A DNA stretch of 64,000 nt from Oscheius dolichura (taxonomy: Eukaryota > Nematoda > Chromadorea > Rhabditida > Rhabditidae), in contig OW051497.1 of assembly GCA_932521035.1 (NCBI GenBank), positions 11,346,001-11,410,000 of the forward strand, read 5' to 3'. Both the position numbers and the translations under genes were made by a program. The notes below the pieces were generated by a model. The model was not told the origin of the DNA, ran no database searches, and worked only from the letters and a program-made list of their open reading frames with translations. Shown in pieces: positions 22,501 to 34,323 of the stretch. Within the stretch, counting starts at the first letter, position 1; each line of letters opens with the position of its first letter.

Positions 22501-23668
22501 AATTTGCATCTCTTCCTTGTCGTCGACTCCGTCAATAGTGATTTCAGCCTGAGCGACGAAGTGGTATTCCTTGATGGGACGGTCCAGAAGGAGCTTCTCT
22601 GGAAGACAAACATTAGTGAGACTGGGAGCAAAACAAACTTTTAGTGCCGGGGACTCCATCCGAGTAAAGTTGGTAGAAGATGTGGTAGCATCTCTCCCCG
22701 GGGGCCTGCTTGATGACACGGGACTTCTCCAGGAGGTAATGCTCAATATCTCCTCCAGCCAACTTTCCCCCTTGGTTGAAGTGAATACGAATGAATTTTC
22801 CGAAACGAGAGGAGTTGTTGTTACGTACAGTCTTGGCGTTTCCTGAAAACAACCAGTTTTTATTTAGTCTTGAAAATGTAACCAAAGGCTTCCAATACAG
22901 GATTGGTCTGTACAATCTGGTCTTCAAGGGAAACGGAGTTCTTCTCCTTTTTGCTTTGACTGGCTCCGACGGAGGCAAAGTAGGAGATAACCTTCTTGGT
23001 GTTTTCGGTCTTTCCGGCTCCAGATTCTCCAGTAATCAACATGGATTGATTTTCACGGTCTAAGAATTATTGCATTATTGTTTTTAAGCTAAAAATACCG
23101 TTGATCATGTTTCTGTAAGCTTCGTCAGAGACGGCGAACAAGTGGGGAGGCATCTCATTTCTTCTCTTACCCGTGTACATCTTACAAACACTCTCCGTGT
23201 AGATCGGCAAGCGCTTGTACGGATTGATTACTACGCAGAACAATCCGGAGTAGGTCTGAATCCACCGTTTAGTTAGACTAGGAATAAAACCCTACATAGA
23301 TCATCATGGCGTAGTAACGCTGGCGGAGATTATGCAACACAGAGGCATCATTGAGAAAAGTCAAATTAGCCATGTCCTCCGTCTTATCGTATTTGGGAGG
23401 ATTCATCTGCTGCGCGTCATCCTTCTTGAGAGTTTTCTCGCCACCTTTCTCGGTGATCACAACGATGGTATCGCCTTTAGTTGACTTGATCTCGGCAGCC
23501 ACGAAGCCTTCTTCGGCATCAGAGATCCAAACGTTCTTCTTTGAGTCGAACTTTTTGGTTGTGGCCGCGAGCATCTAGTATTGTTTGTATATTAACGACG
23601 GGGGATACTGGAATTACCTGCTCCTGAGATTGGCGGAGAAACTGCCAGCCTGGGTCTTGACTCTCCAT
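16542..23668 (-). CDS. Muscle myosin heavy chain (myosin II)
   Basis: Thick-filament motor of muscle. The start is [13 protein letters not shown], followed by the SH3-like N-terminal domain ([16 protein letters not shown]), the P-loop GESGAGKT near 23020, DIAGFEIFD near 22030, the actin-binding and SH helix region ([25 protein letters not shown]), converter, IQ neck and a rod of about 1,100 residues of heptad coiled coil with no break. It ends in a short non-helical tail (MLDDDIDE). About 20 exons with mostly 36-60 nt introns. Length is that of striated-muscle myosin II (roughly 1,950 residues). Unusually, two alternative converter exons are present (see separate entries). The 5' end is preceded by a ttttcag acceptor, so a noncoding 5' exon or a spliced leader is expected. 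Confidence 0.96.
20667..20796 (-). other. Myosin converter exon, variant B (downstream)
   Basis: A 130-bp exon reading [19 protein letters not shown] ... FQTGLTK. Entry phase (one base completing CG|A, Arg) and exit phase (0) equal those of variant A just upstream. It splices onto [14 protein letters not shown]. It is one residue longer than variant A and less basic. Confidence 0.85.
20902..21028 (-). other. Myosin converter exon, variant A (upstream)
   Basis: A 127-bp exon reading [20 protein letters not shown] ... FRIGMTK, the more canonical converter start and end. Following exon ...MPYEDFKQR it joins in frame to VFFKAGV. Including both A and B would shift the frame, because each starts with one leftover base but ends on a codon boundary, so they must be mutually exclusive. 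Confidence 0.85.
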
Positions 23669-26600
23669 CTCGTTCGTCCTTCAGCCGTGCCCTGAAAACA
23701 ATTACAGGTTATTTAAAGGAGCTAAAATTTATGAAAAATAAGATAAAGATCATGACTTATTTTAGAGAGAACCCCGCATATTTTTAGAAGATAAAGAAGC
23801 AAGAATGGATCACAAGGTAAGGGTGTTACTGAGGTATCTGTAAAGCTACAGTACCCTTCAGTGGTTACCGGGAACAATGGTTTGTCTCAGAAACAGATTG
23901 TGAAGAAGTCAAAAATAGACGACCCATATTTAAATGTGCCGAAGATGGAGTGATAAGGAGCTTGCTCCGGAGTGGCGGCGGCGGCGGATCCAGCCGGATC
24001 TGTTTGGCTTCCCCGCCGGCATCCACCCACTCAACAATACAAATAATAAGTTGGAGAAACAAACTGGCGACACGCTCAGGGCTTGCGACAAGCCGCTGAA
24101 CATGCCAATGAGCCGATGGCAGGCTCTGTTATCCAGTATCTTGGAATAGACTATATTTACGTCTCTATTTTTAACCTTTTTGGGGAAGAAAAATTTCGAA
24201 ATTTTGAATAAAATGGCCAAATCCACATGTTAGCAAGGAGAAGTTTGGAGCGACACGTGAAGAGCTGCCTGCGGTAGGTACAAGTAAATAGATAGTCCTG
24301 CGACATCCGATGCCATAGATTCTAGGAATTTTACCTCCGCTGGTGGCTCAATGTACTTCTCGGAAAGCGATAGCCCTGGCAAAAGCTTTTTTTGATGAGC
24401 AAGAAGCGGAGGAGCCACGACTGGTGCACACGTAGGCGGTTGAGCACTCTCACGGTGTACAGTTTGGCAGCGGAACCGGACCACCTGGGCATTGAAGGGA
24501 TTTTGGATTTTTGGAATTTTGTAGAACGGATGATCCCATCGGCGGACTTCTCAGAACTAGGTGGTAGGGCAAGTTTTTTGTTTAACAGCGGTCGAAATGG
24601 CTCCCGACCAACCTAGAACACTTCATCGTGATCTACTTGCAGGACAAAGGTTTGTTAACATAGCACTTCAAGCGACATAACACACAAGAAATATCGGAAG
24701 AGCGTGGAAGTAGATTTCTTATCCCTGCACATAAAGAATCAAAGATTAATTGTGATACAGTCACTTTAGTGAGTAAGCGCGGCAATAACGTCTTTTTAAA
24801 GTTACCTAGCCAGTTTAAAAAATGATCTTCTAGTTCGATCTACTGTAATGTTTGGAACTATTGAACAAGTTTGTTGTATGAGCAAAGAGAAGATGGTTTT
24901 GCTTACTTCCACTGAACCATTGTGTCTTGGACTACTTCAAACAAAGATTTCCCTGGTTTTTCGGGATAGGCGTCAGTGTAAAAAATGCCCAAGAGGGATC
25001 TAGAGGAGCTAAAATAAACTTGAAATTGAAACTTAATCCTGTAATAGCAGAAATAGAGGGATATATTTAAAAGACAGTAACCGGCGGAAGGGAGAACTGA
25101 GAAAAATGCCACCTTCTTGAATAGCAACGAGGATTCAAGTGCTGAAAGCTTGCAGCTGGTCAGTCATCTCGAGTGCAAATGTCAAAAGATAAATACGCTT
25201 ATCCGAGCAAACGCGAGATGGCGCGACTCTCGGCACATCATGCGCGTGCCAGAGGGATGTCTGCCTGGCAGTCAAAATATAGTGACGTCTACTGTAAGAA
25301 TAGCCATTTCGAAAAGACCGGTAACAGTATCAGTAAAAATCTCAGAGGTAAGCGAGACGGTCGGAGGGAGCAACGTAGAGTGACAAGGATTTCGAGGGGA
25401 TATTTTTACAATACGGGGACGGTTCGAGGAAACCAGTCGAGTGATGATTCGACTACGACCGGGGGCGGATGGCTCTCGGGATTAAGGAACTGTCAGGCGT
25501 TGTGTTATCTCTGCGAAAAAATATGGCAGATGGAGGTGAAGATGCGGCGTGTCGTTGCTGGAGTGCCACCACTTGACAACTTTCTGCCTGCCGTCGGTGC
25601 TGTCCTGCTTTTACGTAACTCGTGTAAAAGCGTAAAAACAAAGGAACCATATATATTTTTATCTTCTACCTATTTCAGTGTTATCTATGACGATGTCGCG
25701 TCTCCGAATAGTCGTACCTCTTACGTGGCAGGCCCCATCCTTACTTGCAACCTCAAATTGCCAATGAAATCGGGCAGTTTTCGAGCTATTCCCTGACGAT
25801 AGCCGACCAAGACGGAATGAAGTCATTTTAAAAACAGTTGACGTTTGTGAAGTCTTACGATCACAACGTTTCTTCCGGAGGTAGATCACAACTCTCTGCG
25901 TCTCCCAGGAGCAGTCTGCTGTTTCGGCATCCACCAAGCCAACAATTACCTGCGGGCTGCCATTGTGCGCCACCTTTGCACCCTCACATGTACTTTGCCA
26001 ATATGACCGAACCGATTCACTACGTCGTCCACACTAGAATAAAATCGGCTGTGCTTCATGTGTCTGCTCTCCATGTTTCCTTGTCCATTGTCGTCGTCAC
26101 AATGCGGCAGAATTATAAAAGAGCATACGTATAAATGGCTCTGACTTATTCCAAGTTTCTCCCAAACTTCAATAACATTTTCAAAATGTTTGCCGTTTCG
26201 AAACAACAATACCCTGGAGTTTTTTAAGATGCCCCGATTTATGCTGCCCACATTACTTTACTACTAGACTCCTCTGCTCTTTTAAACACACTCGCCCAGT
26301 GGTTGTACCTCACCACATCCTTTGCCACTTCCTCATCCCTGCCGAAACGGGGCCCATACTTCATTGTCTCAGTTGGCCACTTTTCTATGACAACAGACAT
26401 GTAAATCGTATTCCGTTTGGGTTGCCCCTCTTCTGCACGAAGCTTCTTGGACAAGAAGGAGTGCTCCGAAAACAACAACAGGTTGGAGAGAGCGGTCCTC
26501 AGAAGTCAGCTTATTTCATTAAACACCGATTAAGAAATAATAAGTTCCTAAATGATGAAATGTACCTTTGAAGGGCTAGGCTACGACCACGTCTAACCTT

Positions 26601-28753
26601 AAAAGGCGCTTCTGCTCTTTTTCTAGGAAGTTGGCTACCTAGTCGACCATCGTGAGGTCAACAGTCAAAGGCGATAACTCTCTAAATTGCATGTAACAAG
26701 GTTCTGTTTCCGGCAGCTAACTCGAATCCATATCGCTTTCTCTATTGGGACATCATTCAAGATGCGATTCTGCGATACGCGTTGCCGACCGACACCTCTA
26801 CTGAAACCGCCGCAACCCTAATTGCCATGGCGAACGAAGCTCGCGACATCATCGTGACACATGTTCCGACTCTTTTAAGAGGTTTTAATCCCTCTAACGC
26901 AGTAGACATCCTGTTACGAGATTTATGACCGCGTAGGGAGATGGCGAATACAGTAAGATAAAGACTTCAAACTGAGAGGGACAGCCGTTCCCTTATGGAT
27001 TTAGGGATTTGAATTTGCATATATGTCAGATGGGGTCATCGTTCCGTATTCTCTGCAACAGCAACAAGCAACAGCAAGCCATTCAGCTGGAGGTCTCCCT
27101 CTCTCTACATATTACATACAGTCTCCTGTCGGTCGACAGCTTCAGAAAGTTTTCTGAATTCCTCAATTGTTTTACTTCCTCATTCCACTATTACAAACTT
27201 CTCTTGTTGCACCAAAACTGCAAAATTTGGTCCTACTATTTACTCTGCCCTTTTTCAGTTCCTCATTACCTAAAAACATTTAACACCCTTTTGATCCTCA
27301 CCCCCACTCCTGGCTTCATAAAGTGCAACCAAACTACAGAGCAAACTCTTTCAATTTTTGACTAACCCCCCGAGTGACCGCGGATGGACATCGGATGTTC
27401 CCTCTATATAACATCGGTCGCATTAAATAGACAAGGCGGTCGTTTTTCGACTGCCCGGTGAGGCTCTGATTGCGACCCGAGGGGCCATTTTCAGGGCACT
27501 TAGTCCCAAAGAGTTTGGAGCCGTTCATTGAGTTAAAGGCTACTCTTTTGACTTTGTGTGTGGTCGGCATGTGAAAAGCGACGTCTCCCTTTATTTTCCT
27601 CCCCTTACATCCCTATGTATATATGAAGCTGAGAATCACGCTCTCCCGGACGGTTCCAATTGCAGTTATTTTTTTTTGGGGGGAGGGCGACCTTTGTGCA
27701 TTTGAGCATATCAAATTGCGTCCCCCTCCCGTGAACGCCAAGAAGCGAGAAGGCATTAGTATCTTGCAGCCAGATTCCATTTTTTGTGACTTGTCGAGCA
27801 CAATCCAGTCACCCCGGGCGATGAGATATACAACGTGCCTATTTCGGACGGGTATCCATAGTGCTCCTACCTGTTAACGAAGCGATTCTCCTCGCGTCAA
27901 CTGGTCCTCGCCTGACACTACCTAGCGGGAACGCTTTTTTCGAGTGAGTTCAACCAACTGGCAACAGGGTACGAATAAAAAAACGATGTCGGTCTTGTCT
28001 GATTGTTTTCTAAGAGGCGGCACGCTGTCATCCCAGAATGGATGAGCTCTGTCTGTTCGTCTTCCGAATCCTTTAGAAACTATTCTCTTTACACTTCCCT
28101 CTTTCTTACTATTCCCCAGTTTAAAGTGATCTTTGCAAAGTCTGACTATAACGTCTCCTTACGATAAGCCATCAGTGAACTGCTAGGAACTCACCGAGAT
28201 TATTTGAGGGGTTCAATTTTTGGATAACCCCAGGGGGCTACCGAAAACAACCCCCAATATGGAATTGAGAGCAGTCGTTCGCTTTTCAATCCCTTCACTT
28301 CTTCTTTCTATTTTGTAATCTCTTATGAGGAAAAGGTTCAGAATTAGTGACCGCAAGGAATAACCGAATATCCCCCTCTGCTGGCAAACATAATCTTCTT
28401 GAATAATCTATTAAGCCCACCTATATACCTGACCATATCCGCCTTTTATATGGATTTCCTTCCATTTTGAATATTGAAGTGTGGGAAATTTAGAAGCCAT
28501 CATGGAATATACTTGCTTTTGTTTGGATTATGCCTAAATAACCCACGGGAATCATATATCCTTCAGTGCACCTCAAGAGACAACACTAGCTTCGACGAAT
28601 CTTGTTTATATCTCTATCATTTACTTTGTCTTTGAATTAAATAATTCTACTTTTCAGATGTGCAAGACCTTAGCGTCTCCTGGGTAGAATAATCAGCAAA
28701 AGTGAGTAATTACTAGGAAGATATGTAAAGGACTAGTTGATTCTCTTTAGACA
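23669..28753. other. Long stretch without a supported gene
   Basis: Proximal part is 5' sequence of the myosin gene. Candidate but unproven coding pieces: an open frame of about 205 codons at 25179-25796 (+); on the minus strand open segments near 24230-24484, 25946-26251 and 26239-26478 without ATG; and on the plus strand 26690-26930, an open stretch after a cggcag acceptor (PYRFLYWDIIQDAIL ... AVDILLRDL). None joins to a second exon convincingly. A T-run and G-run lie near 27670. Confidence 0.4.
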
Positions 28754-28845
28754 ATGATCAGGTCGGCCCGTCTCTCGATGCACAACGGCCTCCGGGGCTC
28801 CAATGTGCACCAATTCATCGGCACCTATGTACCACCTGTACCTCC
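28754..28845 (+). other. Candidate alternative first coding exon (a1) of the K2P gene
   Basis: ATG three bases after a ctctttag acceptor; reads MIRSARLSMHNGLRGSNVHQ then FIGTYVPPVPP and a consensus GTAAGT donor. It joins in frame to the exon at 29676, giving 61 codons plus two bases. Confidence 0.6.
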
Positions 28846-29675
28846 GTAAGTACTTGGAGCAATTAGAGAGACCTCGGGAGTAAAGAGAGACGAGAGGGGG
28901 GATGCAATTGACCAAAAATTTCTCCCCTTCTATTCATTCTCTCAGGTAGATTGTTCCCGGAGAATTGAGGCATGGGTTTAACCCGAGTAAGCCGTCCGAG
29001 ACCTGCTTAAATCCCGAAACGGCCACACTTGCTCTTTTTTTTCTATTGTCTTACGCAAGCAGCAAGAGTTGGAGATAAACTTCTTGCAACGTTAATTATT
29101 TTTCTACTAAATCGTCTTCTTCTCATCTTCAAATCTTATGAGAAAATAGGCTATATATTGACTCCGGCTTGATGTTTTCCGTTCCACCGCCACAGGGATA
29201 GAGCTTATAACTTGTTTGGTGGGCTCTCCTAATAATACTTTACGGGAAAGCGTGCTGGAACTATTTTGAATGTTCTCCAATGCTTTTGCCAACCGATATC
29301 TATTCAGGTGAGGTCTCTCTGCTCGTAAGATTTTTACAACTATAGGTATACTTCAAAGTTTGAAGCGATTTTATGCGCCATTAAATTTATAAAGTATACG
29401 ATAGTTTTCTCTCAAAATGGGGTAGAAACTAACTGGGATGGGCTATTTATAAACCAAAAATTCACAGGACCTAATGGTGTTCGCTTTACTTTCAGTCATT
29501 GTTCCACCTTTATCGTAGGTTTACAACTATTTTAATCTTGAGTTTCTCATAGCTTTTAAAAGTTGAAACTACCAAAAACTTGAATTAAAATGGGTAAAGA
29601 CAGGTGTTATGTATGAAGAGGAGTAAAGCGCGCGCCGGTTCTTCTTCCATTTTTTGAACAGTTATTAATTTTCAG

Positions 29676-29768
29676 GCCGCTGCCACAAACTTATAATTCG
29701 AACGACTCCGTCTATTCAGTAAAAGACGGCTCTCTACACACGGCACGATCGGGAGCACAAGGAGCCAG
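29676..29768 (+). other. Candidate alternative 5' exon (a2) of the K2P gene
   Basis: After a ttttcag acceptor it reads PLPQTYNSNDSVYSVKDGSL and ends in SGAQGA with phase 2 (AG|GT), the phase required by the shared exon at 35825. Confidence 0.6.
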
Positions 29769-32700
29769 GTAGGCCCCTCCGTCGTTTTCCTTTTAGGGGG
29801 GTGCAATTCGCTCGTTTCTATAACTAGTAAAAATGTCTAGATCAAAACAAGTAACTAGTACGACCTGTGACTATTATGGGCCTGGACCGAGCACCTTGCC
29901 TTTGTCTGTGGGGTGTGGCATTGAATGCAAGCGGATAAATTATTCGCTCAATTCGAACAACCGATATGAAACATGGGGGCCGGAATTCATAGCGGGAGGA
30001 GGGAACACACGACGTAGCATCTTTTCTTTTTTTTCTACTATTCATAAATTTGTAAGCTCACACACACATACACAGCTCACATCAGACTATGTGCTTAGGA
30101 GCAGAAATTGCAAGAAAATGGGAGGGAGACCTCCGGCCCGCCGCCGAGTAGACAGATAGAGAGATCCATTGAAAATTAATGTGTAGTCGGTGCGTTTCTT
30201 CAGCGAATCTTTTTTCAAGGGCGGATCATCTCACGAAGGCAGACGTCCAAAATGCGGTTATGGCTACTGATTAGGCGCTTCAGCCTCCTCGCGTGTCCAG
30301 TTTGCCTTCCTCTCATCTTTGCTACCTGTTCCTTTCTCTATTATACTTTATTAATTATTCAATAAGAACGAAATTTGACTCTTGTATGAAGTTTCCGCCA
30401 GTTGACTCCTTTCTAAATTAGTGTCTCCCTATTACATCCTTCACAGATGTTGTTTATTTTTAATCACGTTTGCATTAATTTTCATTCCATACTTATTTTT
30501 TGCAAAATATTATCCCTGCTACTATCTGTGGAGGCTCTTTTCATCATTTTCATAGATTCCAAAGACTTCCTGTTTATCCAGAAGCAGTTACCAACCCAAG
30601 TAAGGCTTGCAGTAAAATATTTAAACCTTCCTGTTTAATTTTAACAGTACTCCGTCGTTTTGACCCCAATACTAAAATAGAAACTATTTATTTCCGTGTT
30701 TAGAGTATTGTGGAACGAAGCCGAGATTTTTCGTCACTTTTTTTGAAAAAATTTAATGTGCCGCCAGCTCTGATTTCACCCGTCTTCCTCTGATAGAAAA
30801 TCCTTACGGAGATTGTTTATTTTCAAACATTCTTTTTCCCTTTTTGTCATCTACGTTATAAATATTTCACCTACCACCCCATAACAACTATTGCAAAGGT
30901 GGTCTACGTTCGCGCCCGCCTGCTGACCCGTCTCTTGCTGAAGTAACACACGTTTCAGTCTCCAGATGATTAATGTTCGCTAGGGTCAAGTTCACCGCTC
31001 AGATATATCGGTAGGTAGGCCATCTTCCAAATAACCACCACCCCGGTCTATTTTATAAATGCATCCAGTTATGAATTCAATAGTTTTTTGCGCAAGCGGA
31101 AAAGGCAGACCTCGCGCTTCTTCAACCCATTTAAAACCATTAAAAATTCTCTGTACTTTAGGAATACAGCGAATGGAGGCGATAGCAAGGTCCCACGGAT
31201 TGAAAGATACAGGTAAGGGTCGTGATCTTTTCTCTAAAAGTTGAACCACTGACAAGCTTCTTCCGCCTGCGGTCATCCTATTAGGATAACCCGATTTTCG
31301 GGGAAAAATAAGTGTTCTCCCGGGGTAAAAGAATATCCCCCATTTCTGTTTCGGTCACATAGAGGAACATCTGCGGAACAGCTCTTCAGGGCTTATTAAA
31401 GGCGCTCTAGTTCTGTTCTTTGAAAGATCGCGGGACATAACACGGCAGTCCGAATTAATTGTAACTACCCAGAAAAGATTAACCAGCTGATTATGTGTGC
31501 AGAAAATAGTAACGTAGCCGCATGGTTCGGTGCTCATTGCTATGGGAACTTGAAATTTCTTCCGTGACGAGTGGGGTAAATCATACGCGGTAAATCAATT
31601 TGTCACTGAATACAATTGTTCTTTGCGAAGTCTATGCTGACTCCAAGACGTCGTCTTTACCCACATATGTATGTTCAATTATATTTTTATTTAAACACTC
31701 TTGTGCATTGATTTCTTGGGAATCACTGAAGCATTCTTATCAATGACACTCTCCTCGTCCCTTTTCATTACAGAAAGACGGTAGTTCCTAGTTTTTGGTT
31801 AAAATAAGAACTTACTTCTTTACTGTTTAGTGTTGCCTATCTTTACCGTTAAATACAGTGTCTCTGTGCTCCTATTGTCTACAGTAAGACCCCCGATTAA
31901 AAGCCCTTTCTTTTCAATTTTGTACGCCCGACTCCTTAATGTAAATCAATTGATTCTTTTTAAAGCCAGCGGCTACCTGAATCTAATAACGCATGCAGGT
32001 CATCTGCCGTGAAAGCGCACTCACCAATTACCAGGAAGCCAATGTAGCATTAGATAGAGAAGGGTAATGACCCTTCCGCTTGAACTATTGGCCCTGTAGG
32101 TAGGGAAAGGAGAAAGTAGGGGAATGTTATCCATCTCCGTTGATCTATATATACGTCAGGTAACTCAATTTAGCGGTCAATTATCAGCTCGTATTTTGAG
32201 TGCTGAAAGCTTTGAGGGGGTTATGGAAATCTTTTATGTGCTTTTGTTTCCTTCACACCTAGAACAGCTGCGTTGCCAAGCAAGTGGGGACATTCTTAGC
32301 ATGTCTAGAGCCACCTAGCAGAAAATGTTCTTCTCTCGTCGGAGGTCGGTGTATATTCCTTTCCTCTGTCTAATTAGTAATTACCATTAAGCAAAATATA
32401 CTGTAAAACGCAGAAACGGTTAACTACAATCGCTTGACTAATTGTTTTTCAATCAAAAGTTGAAAGTTTAGTTGACGAAAAGCGTTCCGATGAGTTTTTT
32501 CCCACATAAATTGGCTGTCATATGCAGTTCCCAGGCTTCTCACACAACCGCTCTTTGTTGTTACTTCGTTGCAAGCCTTATTTCTCACGACGAAGAAAAT
32601 CAACCTAATTAAGGCCACAAATAGAATCACCGATCAATCCGAATCCTTTTACTACCTACCCACGACGGGAGTCAAACGAAGCTCATGCTTCATTCGTTGC

Positions 32701-33920
32701 TCAGCCGAAAATATCACAAAGTCTAACGTGATGGTGTGCGTGGCAGCCTCTCCGCTGCTGCCACCTGGAATAAACACAGCTTGTACGTGCTCCATGGCTC
32801 ACCCAGCACGTCCGTTCGCTCCTCAGTTGAAACCCATTCCTGAGACAAGCGAATCATCAATTGCCGCTCTCCGACAGGAGCTACTCGAGTGGAAGATCAA
32901 GTTCAGTTGCTTCCTTTTCTCCCCTTACTTGACCATCTGGCCCACCACTCATTCTTAGTTCTCCCACTAAAGCCGCCAAAGAAGCAATATGCTCTTCCGG
33001 CGATCTCATATTGCGCGAACAGGGAAATAACAGGAGGCATTCAGTTGATTCAAATCCAACAATAAGAGAAAATACGCTTTCGGGGGTAGTTATCTTTGGA
33101 ACTCCTAGGTTCCTCTTATTTTCGTAAAAAAGGGAGTACGGCGGCGATAGTCTAAAGTTGATCGCTGATTACTCACACATTTATTCAGCAGTTCTCGATT
33201 AGAGATTCCTTCCATATGCAAAACAAAAAGATCAGAGTGTTTTGTGCTTCATTTGGACGACCTTTTTCACCTCCATAAACTGTAAACGAGCGCGCGCCCC
33301 GGTCTTCATATTCCCAGGTTCCGTTATCCCTTGCAGAAAGTACTACTGCTATTTCTTTGCTTTTTCTACCTTCTGCTTCTTCTCTTTTAAACGGCTTTTG
33401 TTCTCTGCTATGCTTTGGTCGCTTCGGAGGCTCTAATAATAGACGCGCCCAAACGTTCCTAGTTCTCAAGGTGTCAGATTCTTGATCTCAGAGCCCAACG
33501 CCAATTGTTTTGTCATATTTACGGCTATCTAAATGGAAATCTGACTTTCCACCACTAGAGCCATCTGTCTAAGGGCATTTCCGGCACAAATTATATGCAG
33601 AATGGGTTGGCCCATTGTGTCTTTCACTCCTGCCCCTTCTGATATAATTGCAAGGAGATCTGGCCGTGACACATGAGCAGAAGAAGATCTTCTCTTCAGT
33701 AGAAATTATGTGAAAATCCCCGAGACGAAATTGAATGGAAAGGGGTGGTTTGGACTCTTCATTATCCGTGATTTCGACTGGGGTTGATACTTGGCACTGG
33801 AGGGTCGGGCGCTAACACGCCGCCCCTGGGGGACGTAGACACGCCCCTTGACCGACGCAGCCGCAGGCGTTGCCGTTTCTTGCGTGAGAGAGAAAGCCGT
33901 AGATGATCACGTAAGAGGAG
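29769..33920 (+). other. Noncoding stretch (probable K2P intron) with one candidate exon pair
   Basis: Mostly AT-rich sequence without coding signal. At 32794-32900 and 32959-33085 two exons join in frame: MAHPARPFAPQLKPIPETSE ... LLEWKIK then SPTKAAKEAICSSG ... IRENTLSG. They look protein-coding, but the exit phase (0) does not fit the shared K2P exon at 35825; it would fit the exon at 36875 directly. They could be another K2P N-terminus or a separate short gene. Confidence 0.4.
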
Positions 33921-34024
33921 ATGCTGAATCCCCTGTATATGGGCCACCGGCCGTCGTCGGTCTCCCTCGGCCCGCCCTCATCACCACCGTCGTTGCATAA
34001 CTTGCGCGAAATTGTGGAGCTCAG
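33921..34024 (+). other. Candidate alternative first coding exon (c) of the K2P gene
   Basis: Own ATG, reads MLNPLYMGHRPSSVSLGPPS and ends NLREIVEL plus two bases (AG|GTAGAT). Length 34 codons plus two bases gives the same exit phase as exons a2 and d. Confidence 0.5.
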
Positions 34025-34323
34025 GTAGATTCTTCTCTTTGAACGCTTCTTTCCTTTTTTACAACCGTTCCTTTTCTTTTTCTCATCAAGTAGTCTGCAT
34101 TATTTATTGCCCGTAGCATTCGTTTTTGTCGACTCAGAATCGTTTATCCTCTTCTCCCCTCTCTTGCTCTTCACCACACCCATTACGAGTAATTTTCCCC
34201 CTGTCTACCTTACGGCTGACTAGCGTTCCAGCCTAAATTTGCTAACTACTCTCCCCTTTTGAACTACATTCTAATAATTATTCTGATGCTGGGCTCTTGA
34301 TTCGCCGGAGGGACTGACCAGAA

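Noticed and set aside
16775..22846. Many long plus-strand open frames such as 18786-19553, 19785-20261 and 22297-22644
   Set aside because: They are antisense shadows of the myosin exons, whose minus-strand frame carries the P-loop, rod heptads and good splice sites.
24230..24484. Minus-strand frame ending in LHVSLQTSPC with a possible donor
   Set aside because: Starts at GTG only, is open through the supposed intron, and has no second exon.
25946..26478. Minus-strand segments resembling doublecortin-like strands (VLLFRNGK)
   Set aside because: Frames cannot be joined by any donor/acceptor pair I tried, and no ATG is present.
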